Below, piece by piece: positions 26,593-34,238 of a stretch of 47,330 bases of DNA (position 1 is its first letter; each line of letters opens with the position of its first letter). The translations under genes and the position numbers were made by a program. The stretch comes from Flavobacteriales bacterium (lineage in GTDB: Bacteria > Bacteroidota > Bacteroidia > Flavobacteriales > Flavobacteriaceae). Below the pieces are notes generated by a model, which searched no databases, was not told the DNA's origin, and saw nothing but the letters and a program-made list of their open reading frames with translations. Where the stretch lies: assembly GCA_027024205.1 (NCBI GenBank), contig JALVST010000016.1, positions 1 to 47,330 of the forward strand. Reading direction: 5' to 3'.

Positions 26593-27483
26593 TTATTTAT
26601 TTTTATAAAATTTTAGTGTTTTTTTCGTCATATCGTATTGCTGTCTGAGTTCTTCGTCGGACATGTTTTTGGCATCTTCATCATTTTCTTTGACCATTTT
26701 TTTCCAATCTTCAAAAGACATATTTTGCATTTGTTTCATATATTGGGCTTCTCTTTCTTTCTTGATATCATCAGGTATATCATTATTCACTGGGCTACTA
26801 TTCATTTGGCCGTTCATCATGTCATCCATTTTTTTTACGGGAAAATCAGGTAATTTGAATTTGCTGTCAGGTACAGAGACATCAAATTCGGCTTTTGTTG
26901 CTTTGGTAACGGTATGTATGCCCATTACAGTCATATCTATTTTTAAAACCACATCTTTATATACCCACTCTTTACCGCCTGGAATGCGCCATACCTCACA
27001 GGTATATCCGAGTATTTTTTCCGTTCCTGTTTTTTTAGCACCCATGGATTTAAGCATGTCTTTTCCGGCATTGCCGGCATGGGTGTCTGATTGTTTCATC
27101 ATATTCATTGCCGGATCGTCTTTTTCGTATATAATTTTATCTTTAAAATCAACCGAATAGGTTTTACCGTTATCTAACTTGTCGATAGTATGGGTTTCAT
27201 CGGTTTGTGTTTTTTTCATACCGAAAACATTGATGTCAGTAGTTTGTTTAGATTTTATTTCTTTCAACTCAACGGCTCCCCAATCTTTAAAATATAAATC
27301 TTCGGTTCCGGAACCTTTTACCGTTCCACCCATTGTTTTACCGGAAATTGTTGTTTTATAATGAACAATTCCTGATTTGATATGGTAACGTTTCAGTTTG
27401 TTTTTGTTGGTTTTATTTTGACTGTTTCCGTTACAACTTGCCAATATTACAATCACAAATAACAATAAATTTAATTTTTTCAT
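26593..27483 (-). CDS. DUF4412-like lipoprotein
   Basis: This 296-aa lipoprotein has the lipobox VILASC (Cys about 18). The beta-rich domain starts HIKSGIVHYKTTISGKTMGG and includes EKILGYTCEVWRIPGGKEWV, a pattern seen in DUF4412-type and LolA-like periplasmic proteins. A C-terminal helical tail carries QNMSFEDWKKMVKEN and NMSDEELRQQYDM. The start is the ATG at 27483 (MKKLNLLLFV); an ATG at 27522 would add 13 residues before the signal peptide. It is the first gene of a four-gene operon, downstream of two 17-bp dyads (27541-27612). Confidence 0.65.
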   Translation of the reverse strand: MKKLNLLLFVIVILASCNGNSQNKTNKNKLKRYHIKSGIVHYKTTISGKTMGGTVKGSGTEDLYFKDWGAVELKEIKSKQTTDINVFGMKKTQTDETHTIDKLDNGKTYSVDFKDKIIYEKDDPAMNMMKQSDTHAGNAGKDMLKSMGAKKTGTEKILGYTCEVWRIPGGKEWVYKDVVLKIDMTVMGIHTVTKATKAEFDVSVPDSKFKLPDFPVKKMDDMMNGQMNSSPVNNDIPDDIKKEREAQYMKQMQNMSFEDWKKMVKENDEDAKNMSDEELRQQYDMTKKTLKFYKNK

Positions 27484-27540
27484 CTGTTTATATTTTAATT
27501 TTAATATTAATGTTTCCGACAATAGTTAGTATAACCTTTG

Positions 27541-27612
27541 ATGATTAAAATAATCATTTCTCCTGACATCGGCCGGGACAGGCTTTGTGTGTTTAATGAT
27601 TATTTTAATCAT
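27541..27612 (-). promoter_or_regulatory. Pair of 17-bp dyads upstream of the lipoprotein operon
   Basis: ATGATTAAAATAATCAT (27541-27557) and its exact reverse complement ATGATTATTTTAATCAT (27596-27612) face each other 55 bp apart centre to centre. Each is itself a near-perfect dyad (ATGATTA-N3-TAATCAT). They could be twin operators, or the two arms of one long hairpin with a 38-nt loop. The loop holds CCTGACATCGGCCGGGACAG, a motif seen again at 47232-47250. Which explanation holds is unknown. Confidence 0.5.
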
Positions 27613-27709
27613 ATCGGTTTCATAATACTTATTTTATATAATATAGTCTGTTATTAATAGAAAACGCTTAGCAAAATTTGACTAAGGTTCCCGGAAAAAA
27701 ATTATTGAT

Positions 27710-28183
27710 TTACCTATAATATACATTGAAAGTTCCCGTTGCCGTATGAGTAAGGGAAACATTCTGATTATCCGTAAATTCCAATGAAAAAGTTCCTTTG
27801 ATATGCTTAGCCGTCATATCATGGGAAATGACTTCAAAAGTCAGGGATGTTACATTCGTAACAGTAGTAAAAATCGCTTGTGAATTCATTCCGTGGCTCA
27901 TTAATACTTGATTAGAACCATAAGTTCCTTGGCTGATATCCGGATCAACGATCATTTGAATGTCACTATTTGTATCGGATCCTCCAATGACCAATTGATT
28001 GTTCATTACCATTGCATTCACATCCGTATAGATTGTTTCATTACCATTGTCAATTTTTAAAGTGATTCTGCTGTTTGTAGAATCATTTTGTACTTCATCA
28101 TCATCACTTTTTTTGTGACAAGATGTAAATGTAAACAAAGTCAAAAATAACATTAATCCTAGAATTTTTGCAGTTGATTTCAT
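27710..28183 (-). CDS. Small lipoprotein, paralogue of the one at 26081
   Basis: This 157-aa lipoprotein has the lipobox FTFTSC (Cys22) and an acidic, Ser/Asp-rich linker after it (KKSDDDEVQNDSTNS). The beta-rich mature domain shares the SHDxxxKHIKGxF and FTDN/YTDN blocks with the 26081 product, clearly by duplication. The function is unknown. It stands alone: 226 bp separate it from the downstream operon and a decayed OmpA-like gene lies upstream. Confidence 0.7.
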   Translation of the reverse strand: MKSTAKILGLMLFLTLFTFTSCHKKSDDDEVQNDSTNSRITLKIDNGNETIYTDVNAMVMNNQLVIGGSDTNSDIQMIVDPDISQGTYGSNQVLMSHGMNSQAIFTTVTNVTSLTFEVISHDMTAKHIKGTFSLEFTDNQNVSLTHTATGTFNVYYR

Positions 28184-28277
28184 AAAATTTAATTTTTATT
28201 AATTAATATCCGGATAATTATTGATAATACCTGAAATAGCACATCCGTTTTACTATTAAAGGAATATTGTTTTACTT

Positions 28278-28523
28278 TTAAAATTTAACAAACTCAACCC
28301 TTCGGTTATTGGCTTTTCCTTCCGGAGTAGTATTGGTATCAATGGGATTACTTTCGCCTCAACCGGTATATTTCAGTCTGGATTTGTCAGTACCCATGGC
28401 AATCAACTTGTCCATAACGGTTTTAGCGTGTGTATGATCTATTTTTTAAAAAAATTGCCCTTCGGTTTGCTGCGAAATCAAGATAAAAAATAATCCTGTC
28501 AATAAAAGTTTAAAAAAATTCAT
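28278..28523 (-). pseudogene. OmpA-like gene remnant, internally deleted
   Basis: Read as one 82-codon frame from ATG at 28523, this gives a signal peptide (MNFFKLLLTGLFFILISQQT), a TAA at codon 26 (28446-28448), then the C-terminal part of an OmpA peptidoglycan-binding domain (TVMDKLIAMGTDKSRLKYTG). A TGA at codon 55 (28359-28361) follows where the family has an aromatic in GWGES/GYGES, and then GESNPIDTNTTPEGKANNRR and VEFVKF. Everything between signal peptide and the last 60 residues is missing. Two nonsense codons and a large deletion make it a clear pseudogene. Confidence 0.85.
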
Positions 28524-28563
28524 ATGCCATTATTTTTTAGTGTAATCTATACTTTATCGGGAA

Positions 28564-29100
28564 TTAAATTGCACTTGCCTTGATATTAGCTTTTGCACTA
28601 AAAGTAATATGAAAATGAAATGTACCGGTAGAAGGAATGCGGCTTGATATAGTTATGTTAATTTTTTTATTGTCCAACAACCTGCCGGCAATTTGTTCAA
28701 TTTTTTGAGTATCAGTTATTGAAATGGGGTTCCCTTGGGCCACCATATCATAATTAAAACCTGGAATTGTAATAATAATGTCATTATCAACGGCAATCGT
28801 AAGTTCAACAACAGTGTTATTACCGGATAAATTTTCCAAACCATCAAAAGTTACTGCAACATTTGATAAATCAAGCGACTTTAATCTGTCCAGGTAGCCA
28901 TGGGTATCACTATTGTCCAGATCCAAAACAAAAGTTGTGGTATAATTTTGTCCTGTCATAGCGTTTCTTGTCGTTTCATTGACAACGACTTCTTCTGATG
29001 TTGCCGAAAGATTCGTGTCGAAATTAACATCTAATGCCTTTTTTTTACATGAGGTTAAACCGGTTAGGGTTAATACAAAAAATAATAGTGCTTTCTTCAT
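28564..29100 (-). CDS. Lipoprotein of unknown family, divergent from the LytTR operon
   Basis: This 178-aa lipoprotein has the lipobox LTGLTSC (Cys18) followed by KKKALDV. The mature part is predicted beta-sandwich, with conserved-looking strands (TTTFVLDLDNSDTHGYLDRL; INITISSRIPSTGTFHFHIT). I do not recognise the family. It is the first gene transcribed leftward from the intergenic region that holds the LytTR-like sites, and the site pair at 29169-29195 is oriented toward it. It is therefore the most likely direct target of the adjacent regulator. Confidence 0.65.
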   Translation of the reverse strand: MKKALLFFVLTLTGLTSCKKKALDVNFDTNLSATSEEVVVNETTRNAMTGQNYTTTFVLDLDNSDTHGYLDRLKSLDLSNVAVTFDGLENLSGNNTVVELTIAVDNDIIITIPGFNYDMVAQGNPISITDTQKIEQIAGRLLDNKKINITISSRIPSTGTFHFHITFSAKANIKASAI

Positions 29101-29168
29101 TTGTTAGGTTTTTATGATTATTGATGAGCGAATTTAAAATTATTATACTTATGGTCTTCAAATAATTT

Positions 29169-29195
29169 ATAAACGACAGGATTTTACAGATAAAC
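29169..29195 (-). promoter_or_regulatory. LytTR-like operator pair facing the lipoprotein gene
   Basis: On the minus strand TAAGTTTAT (GTTTAT at 29190-29195) and TGTCGTTTAT (29169-29178) have their GTTTAT cores exactly 21 bp apart. Known LytTR regulators bind two direct 9-bp repeats with about 21 bp between starts, with a consensus near [TA][AC][CA]GTTN[AG][TG]. TAAGTTTAT fits it fully and GTCGTTTAT at seven of nine. The pair lies 69-95 bp upstream of the lipoprotein ATG. Confidence 0.6.
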
Positions 29196-29263
29196 TTACA
29201 AAAATGAAGAGAAATAACATTAGAAGAAAAAAAAGACAATTTTGCATTTTATTAGTTAAAATA

Positions 29264-29294
29264 TGTCGTTTATAAAAAATATACTGTCGTTTAT
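29264..29294 (+). promoter_or_regulatory. LytTR-like operator pair facing the LytTR/kinase operon
   Basis: TGTCGTTTAT occurs twice as a perfect direct repeat (29264-29273 and 29285-29294), again 21 bp start to start, upstream of the regulator's own gene. A TAAATTTA element (29328-29335) 33 bp downstream is a possible -7. The arrangement suggests autoregulation. Confidence 0.6.
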
Positions 29295-29355
29295 TAATTT
29301 TTTCTTATTCTTAAAATTGATTTTTCGTAAATTTAACCGTTAAAACAAACTTGCA

Positions 29356-30108
29356 ATGATTAAAGCTGTAATTGTAGATGATGAACAACTTGCCATAGAA
29401 AGTCTGCAATGGGAGATTGAAAATTTCAGTCAGGATGTAAAAGTAGTTGAAACTTTTACCAATCCCAAAGAAGCTGTTAGTGGTATCAATTATCTAAAAC
29501 CTGATTTGGTTTTTTTGGATATTGAAATGCCCGAAATTGACGGTTTTCAACTTCTACAATTATTGGATTATAAGAACTTCGATTTAATTATTACAACAGC
29601 TTATAATCAATATGCCATTCAAGCTTTTAAGGCCAATGCCATTGATTATTTGCTCAAACCCGTTGATCCGGATGATTTGATACAAGCGGTTGAAAAAGTC
29701 AAAAAACGTCACGGCAGTGACTTTGCCACTAAAAATATCGAAACCGTTCTGAACAAGTTTGTAAAAAACAATTTGGAACAGCATAAAAAAGTTCCTCTAC
29801 CGTTAAATCAAAAAATCATTTTTGTCAACCCTGATGACATTTTATATTGCAAATCAGACGGAAGTTACACAACTGTTTTTATGCGTAATGGCGATGATTA
29901 TTTGGTATCAAAAAGTATTGGATATATTGAGGATTTGTTACCTAAAAATCAATTCATTCGCATACACAAATCTTATATAGTCAATTTACACGAAATCAAA
30001 GAATTGATAAAGCATGGTAATGGTGAAATCATTTTAACCAATGATAAAATCATTCCCATTTCACGAACCCACCGCAAGCAAGTTTTAGAAGCTTTAAATA
30101 TTTCTTAA
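29356..30108 (+). CDS. LytTR-family response regulator
   Basis: This 250-aa protein has an N-terminal receiver domain (phospho-acceptor Asp55 in LVFLDIEMPEIDGF; acidic pocket VDDE; conserved Lys in DYLLKPVD). A C-terminal LytTR DNA-binding domain covers about residues 145-248 (DILYCKSDGSYTTVFM; FIRIHKSYIVNL; IPISRTHRKQVLEAL). LytTR domains bind paired direct repeats in the major groove. It is followed after one base by its histidine kinase, so they form one operon. Two pairs of LytTR-like sites lie upstream. Confidence 0.93.
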   Translation: MIKAVIVDDEQLAIESLQWEIENFSQDVKVVETFTNPKEAVSGINYLKPDLVFLDIEMPEIDGFQLLQLLDYKNFDLIITTAYNQYAIQAFKANAIDYLLKPVDPDDLIQAVEKVKKRHGSDFATKNIETVLNKFVKNNLEQHKKVPLPLNQKIIFVNPDDILYCKSDGSYTTVFMRNGDDYLVSKSIGYIEDLLPKNQFIRIHKSYIVNLHEIKELIKHGNGEIILTNDKIIPISRTHRKQVLEALNIS

Positions 30109-30109
30109 A

Positions 30110-31618
30110 ATGTCAGTGTCTAACTGGATTCAAGCCTTATCGCATCCACAAGAAAACGGCATTGTCATTTTTGTATCCGGTTTTTTGCTGGCTTTGGGAT
30201 TGTATCATCTATTGTTATATTTTCAAAACAAAATCCCAACTTATTTATATTATGCACTGTATGCTTTATTGGTTTTAATTTACACATTTCACAGAGCCAA
30301 ACATTTCATTTTGTCCGATTTGGTAGCCGGCCATCGTATGCAAATCGAATTTTTTTATGACCCTTTAAAATGGCTATATTCTACGGTTTACATGTTTTTT
30401 GCGCTGAGTTTCGTCGATTTGGATCAATATTTTCCAAAGTTTACAAAGTATTTAAAATTGTTTTTAAAAACCGGTTTGGTTATTTTAGGAATACTGCTTT
30501 TGATAGCTGTGATTATAAATAATAAGAAAATTTTGGACAAAGCTTATAATTTTGCATTTTTACCGGTAATCTTTTTGCTTTCATTATACATTTTATATTT
30601 GATTTACCTTTCCAAGTCGCCAGTAAAATATTATTTATTGATTGGGGCCGGCACATATTTATTGGTTACGACTTACTCACATTATTTAACTTATACCGGA
30701 AGACCGTTCCGCGTATTATTTTACGGTGCTACGGCTTTTGAAATGATTTTGTTTGCTCTGGGATTAGGCTACAAACAGAAATTAATCAATGAAGAAAAAA
30801 ATTTATGGCAAGAACTGGTTATCAAAGAATACGAAAAAAATCTGTTGATAAAAGAAGATCTTACCAAAAAATTAGGAGAAGAGGTCTATCATAAAATGAA
30901 GCAAATAGATACTTTGAAACGAGAAAAACGGATAGCCGAACAAAAAAAATTGGCCTTATCATATTCCAAACAAATCTTACAGCTGCGGTTACAAGCCGTT
31001 CAGGCACAGATGAATCCGCATTTTTTGTTTAATGCCCTAAATGCTATCAAAAACTTTATCATCAAAAACGACCAAAAAAAGGCGGTTACATATTTATCCA
31101 AGTTTGCCAAATTAATCCGCATCGTATTAGACCATGCCAAACTATCAGAAACCTCCCTGCATGACGAATTGGAATTGATACAACTTTATGTTGACGTGGA
31201 AAATATCCGGTTTAATAACGGGATAGATTTTAAAATTGAGATAGATGACGATGTTTTTATACATTCCGTCAAAGTACCTCCTATGATTTTTCAATCTTTG
31301 ATTGAAAATGCGATATGGCACGGTCTGGCTCCCAAAAAAGGAGACAAAAAACTCCATATGAAAATAGCCAAAATGTATCCTTATGTTAAAGTTATCATTG
31401 AAGACAATGGTATTGGTCGTAAAAAAGCCCGGGAAATAAGAGAACAAAAAAATATGACTTTGAAAAAGGAATCAATGGGTATCAAAATTACCGAAGAACG
31501 CCTGGCGGTTTATACCCAAGCCTTTAAAAATAAATTTAAAATCGATTTTATCGACTTATACGATGACCAAAGCCAGCCAGCAGGGACACGGGTTGAAATT
31601 TTTATTCCGGTTGCATAA
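30110..31618 (+). CDS. LytS/YehU-type sensor histidine kinase
   Basis: This 502-aa kinase has about seven N-terminal membrane helices (residues 17-220, with a 7TM-like layout), a coiled-coil linker (residues 225-290), then the His_kinase domain. The phospho-accepting His304 lies in QAQMNPHFLFNALNAIKNFI, the hallmark of this family, the N-box is SLIENAIWHGL, and the G-box is IIEDNGIGRKKA. It should phosphorylate the adjacent LytTR regulator. No periplasmic sensor domain of known type was found, so the signal is unknown. Confidence 0.92.
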   Translation: MSVSNWIQALSHPQENGIVIFVSGFLLALGLYHLLLYFQNKIPTYLYYALYALLVLIYTFHRAKHFILSDLVAGHRMQIEFFYDPLKWLYSTVYMFFALSFVDLDQYFPKFTKYLKLFLKTGLVILGILLLIAVIINNKKILDKAYNFAFLPVIFLLSLYILYLIYLSKSPVKYYLLIGAGTYLLVTTYSHYLTYTGRPFRVLFYGATAFEMILFALGLGYKQKLINEEKNLWQELVIKEYEKNLLIKEDLTKKLGEEVYHKMKQIDTLKREKRIAEQKKLALSYSKQILQLRLQAVQAQMNPHFLFNALNAIKNFIIKNDQKKAVTYLSKFAKLIRIVLDHAKLSETSLHDELELIQLYVDVENIRFNNGIDFKIEIDDDVFIHSVKVPPMIFQSLIENAIWHGLAPKKGDKKLHMKIAKMYPYVKVIIEDNGIGRKKAREIREQKNMTLKKESMGIKITEERLAVYTQAFKNKFKIDFIDLYDDQSQPAGTRVEIFIPVA

Positions 31619-31661
31619 CAGTCATTTAATAATTCTCTAATATGTATTTTATCAACTCATA

Positions 31662-32057
31662 TTAATACACCCGCTTGACCTTCCAGCTATTTCCAACCCA
31701 TAACCCGACAATTTCATCCACTTCAAAGCCCATTTTTTTGACACGTTTAATGGCTTTTTTCATTTGTTTGAGTTGTACGGATTTTTTCACGGGATTACCG
31801 GCACAATCATAGTGTGCCACAATGAAAATATGTTTTGAATGATGTTTATTAACCGAAATATCCAAACGGTATTTTATGGCTTCCACCAGAACCTTATTCT
31901 TGTTTTCGGCTAATATTTTTACCGGGCCGGCTTCGGTAATCATATCGGGATAGTCTATATCGTAATGTTCGATAATCCATTCCAAAACAGGAAGTTGTGT
32001 CCGTCCGTCCATACAGTTGATAACACTGGCAAATTTGTCTATATCCAAGTATTTCAT
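31662..32057 (-). CDS. Mini beta-carbonic-anhydrase-like protein
   Basis: This 131-aa protein keeps the zinc-site pattern of beta-carbonic anhydrases: CMDGR (Cys15, Asp17, Arg19) and HYDC (His82, Cys85), with VITEAGPV-like DMITEAGPV between them. Normal enzymes are about 190-220 aa; this one ends about 45 residues after the second zinc Cys and lacks the C-terminal helices. Short forms of this kind occur in Bacteroidota and Firmicutes, but activity has not, to my knowledge, been shown. It converges on the kinase gene, 43 bp away. Confidence 0.7.
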   Translation of the reverse strand: MKYLDIDKFASVINCMDGRTQLPVLEWIIEHYDIDYPDMITEAGPVKILAENKNKVLVEAIKYRLDISVNKHHSKHIFIVAHYDCAGNPVKKSVQLKQMKKAIKRVKKMGFEVDEIVGLWVGNSWKVKRVY

Positions 32058-32135
32058 AGCTTCTCTTACTAAGATGAAAAATTGATAACAAATTTAGGGT
32101 TTTTTTTTGAAGAGGAAGGATTTTTTTACTATGAT

Positions 32136-32254
32136 GACCGGGGCTTCAATACGTTCCTCACTTCGTTCGGCACACTCAGCCACCTACTTTAATAGGTTAC
32201 TAAGTGCCTCCCCGACTTTTGTCGGGAGGGGGAGTTGTGTATCTAAATAACCGG
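32136..32254. repeat. CCGG-bounded intergenic inverted repeat (copy 3, both arms)
   Basis: The left arm is GACCGGGGCTTCAATACG and continues to CACTCAGCCACCT. The right arm, on the minus strand, starts CCGGTTATTTAGATACAC and ends TTAGTAACCT. The left arm is very close to the left arm of the copy at 8203. A strong inner hairpin (CCCCGAC-TTTT-GTCGGG) sits in the right arm. Confidence 0.75.
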
Positions 32255-32352
32255 ACTTTTCTAAATAAAATCAATAAGAATTTTCAAATATTTTATGCTT
32301 GACACTTAAAAAAAATTGTTTATTTTTATACATTCTAAAAAACACCGGATTT

Positions 32353-32859
32353 ATGGATATTTTTTTGATTGTTCTCGGTTTGATTTTAATCATAGTCGGA
32401 TTAATCGGTTGTGTCGTTCCCGGCTTACCCGGGCCCGGATTGGCATGGGTAGGTTTATTGGTAACCACACTGTCCAAAGCTATACCCGATAATTGGTCAC
32501 TTATCGGTGTTGGTTTTATTATTGTATTGATAATCACGGTTTTAGATTATATCATTCCAGCGGTCGGTACTAAAAAATTCGGCGGCAGTAAATATGGCAC
32601 TTACGGGGCGATTATAGGGGTGATTGCCGGAATTTTCTTACCTATTCCCGGTGGTGTTATCGTTGGCGCATTTTTAGGTGCTTTTATTGGCGAATTTTTA
32701 AAAAACAACGATGTTGCACAAGCTTTAAAAGCTGCTTTCGGCGCATTTATCGGTTTTTTAGTCTCAACAGGTATGCAATTAATTGTAGTCATCATATTTT
32801 TAATCCAGTATTTCAACATGGTTAAAGACAATTGGGACAGTATTTCACAACTTTTTTAA
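32353..32859 (+). CDS. DUF456 membrane protein
   Basis: This 168-aa integral membrane protein has four to five glycine-rich helices and the family pattern GLIGCVVPGLPGPGLAWVG near the N-terminus, then FGGSKYGTYGAIIGVIAGIF and PGGVIVGAFLGAFIGE. DUF456 proteins are small Gly-zipper membrane proteins of unknown function. The ATG at 32353 is chosen because the earlier TTG at 32299 would add 18 polar residues with no homology. It ends 6 bp before the methyltransferase gene. Confidence 0.85.
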   Translation: MDIFLIVLGLILIIVGLIGCVVPGLPGPGLAWVGLLVTTLSKAIPDNWSLIGVGFIIVLIITVLDYIIPAVGTKKFGGSKYGTYGAIIGVIAGIFLPIPGGVIVGAFLGAFIGEFLKNNDVAQALKAAFGAFIGFLVSTGMQLIVVIIFLIQYFNMVKDNWDSISQLF

Positions 32860-32865
32860 TTATAT

Positions 32866-34023
32866 ATGTCCGGACTTAAACTGACCGCTACCACATTTTA
32901 CGGATTGGAAACCGTGCTTGCTTCCGAATTACAAACACTCGGCGCCAGGAATGTCCAAACCGGCAACCGGGCTGTCTATTTTGAAGGGGATTTGGGCTTT
33001 ATGTATAAGGCTAACTACAATTTACATACTGCCTTGCGGATTTTACGCCAATTAAAAATTTTTTATCAAATATACAAAGCGGCACAGCTTTATGATGCTA
33101 TTGCAAGTATAGATTGGTCCCGGTGGTTTTCACCAAAACAAACTTTTAGAATTGATGTCACCGGACAAACCAAGTTTTTTAACAATACCAAGTATGTCGC
33201 CTTAAAAGCCAAAGATGCTATCGTTGACCAATTTCGTTCTGCTCATAACCAACGACCGGATATCGATTTGAAACAGCCCGATATCCGGATAATTTTACAT
33301 TTTAAAAATCAACATCTTAATGTGCTTTTGGACAGTTCCGGCGAACCGCTTCATAAAAGGGGTTATCGCACCCAAACCGGTCCGGCACCGCTCAACGAAG
33401 TATTGGCTGCCGGCATCGCCGGTTTGTCGGGTTGGGATGTCCGTCGTAGTTTATTGGATCCGATGTGTGGTTCGGGTACCATCTTGATAGAAGCAGCTAT
33501 GTTACAAATGCATATTCCCGCCGCTATCAACCGCCAAAAATTTGTCTTTCAAAATTGGCCGGATTATGACGAAGCACTTTTTGAGTTGATAAAAAACAGT
33601 AGTATTGATAAAATCCGGGAATTGCCTACCGGTTTAAAACTATTAGGATACGATAAAGATTCTTCTGCAGTAAAAAAAGCCCGGCAAAATATCAAAAATG
33701 CCAATTTGGATGAATTTATCCGTATAGAACAAGCTGACTTTTTCAAAACCAAAGCTGTCAATCCGGATATGTTTTTACTGTTTAACCCACCTTATGACGA
33801 ACGCCTGTCCATTGATATCAAAGATTTTTACAAAAAAATAGGAGACACACTCAAACAACATTACACAGGCTCGGAAACTTGGCTAATAACCGGGAACTTG
33901 CAAACCCTCAAATATATCGGCTTACGTCCTTCCAAAAAAATAAAACTGTACAACGGAAAACTTGAAGCTCGGCTGGTGCAATATTTGTTGTATGTGGGGA
34001 GTAGGAAGAGGGAGACTATATAA
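32866..34023 (+). CDS. THUMP-domain RNA methyltransferase (RlmL N-half-like)
   Basis: This 385-aa protein has an N-terminal THUMP domain (about residues 45-155) and a class I SAM methyltransferase. It carries DPMCGSGTILIEAA (SAM-binding loop), LLGYDKDSSAVKKARQNIKN and the catalytic motif LFNPPYDERL. Together these fit the RlmKL N-terminal half that makes m2G in 23S rRNA (position 2445 in E. coli). It is co-transcribed with DUF456. The stop is followed by the region holding the IS remnants. Confidence 0.9.
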   Translation: MSGLKLTATTFYGLETVLASELQTLGARNVQTGNRAVYFEGDLGFMYKANYNLHTALRILRQLKIFYQIYKAAQLYDAIASIDWSRWFSPKQTFRIDVTGQTKFFNNTKYVALKAKDAIVDQFRSAHNQRPDIDLKQPDIRIILHFKNQHLNVLLDSSGEPLHKRGYRTQTGPAPLNEVLAAGIAGLSGWDVRRSLLDPMCGSGTILIEAAMLQMHIPAAINRQKFVFQNWPDYDEALFELIKNSSIDKIRELPTGLKLLGYDKDSSAVKKARQNIKNANLDEFIRIEQADFFKTKAVNPDMFLLFNPPYDERLSIDIKDFYKKIGDTLKQHYTGSETWLITGNLQTLKYIGLRPSKKIKLYNGKLEARLVQYLLYVGSRKRETI

Positions 34024-34074
34024 TAAGTAACTTGATTATGTTATAAGTGTAAGTTCAATTAGAAAATGAAGAAT

Positions 34075-34085
34075 AATAAGATTTC
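34075..34085. repeat. Left copy of 11-bp direct repeat flanking the IS region
   Basis: AATAAGATTTC here recurs at 35517-35527. The two copies bracket the IS4-type fragment and the ISAs1 element and could be a target duplication of the older element. With AT-rich DNA, chance is not excluded. Confidence 0.3.
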
Positions 34086-34185
34086 AATCCTGTCCTAAAC
34101 GTTTGAAAAAATAATATTAAAAGAGAATGGCATTTAAAAATCTCAATTAACTTTGAGTTATAAAACAAAAAAACATCATTCTCTT

Positions 34186-34238
34186 ATGACAAAGATAATA
34201 TTATTTGCTCAAATTATCCAAAGACTTGACCGTTCAAT
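34186..34238 (+). pseudogene. IS4-type (DUF4372) transposase N-terminal fragment
   Basis: The frame MTKIILFAQIIQRLDRSI matches the opening of IS4-family transposases of Bacteroidota (DUF4372, typically xFAQLxxxLDRxxF). It stops at the left end of the ISAs1 element. Inverted copies of AAGAGAATG (34121-34129 and 34177-34185) lie upstream. No matching remainder of the transposase was found to the right of the ISAs1 element, so it was lost. Confidence 0.5.
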
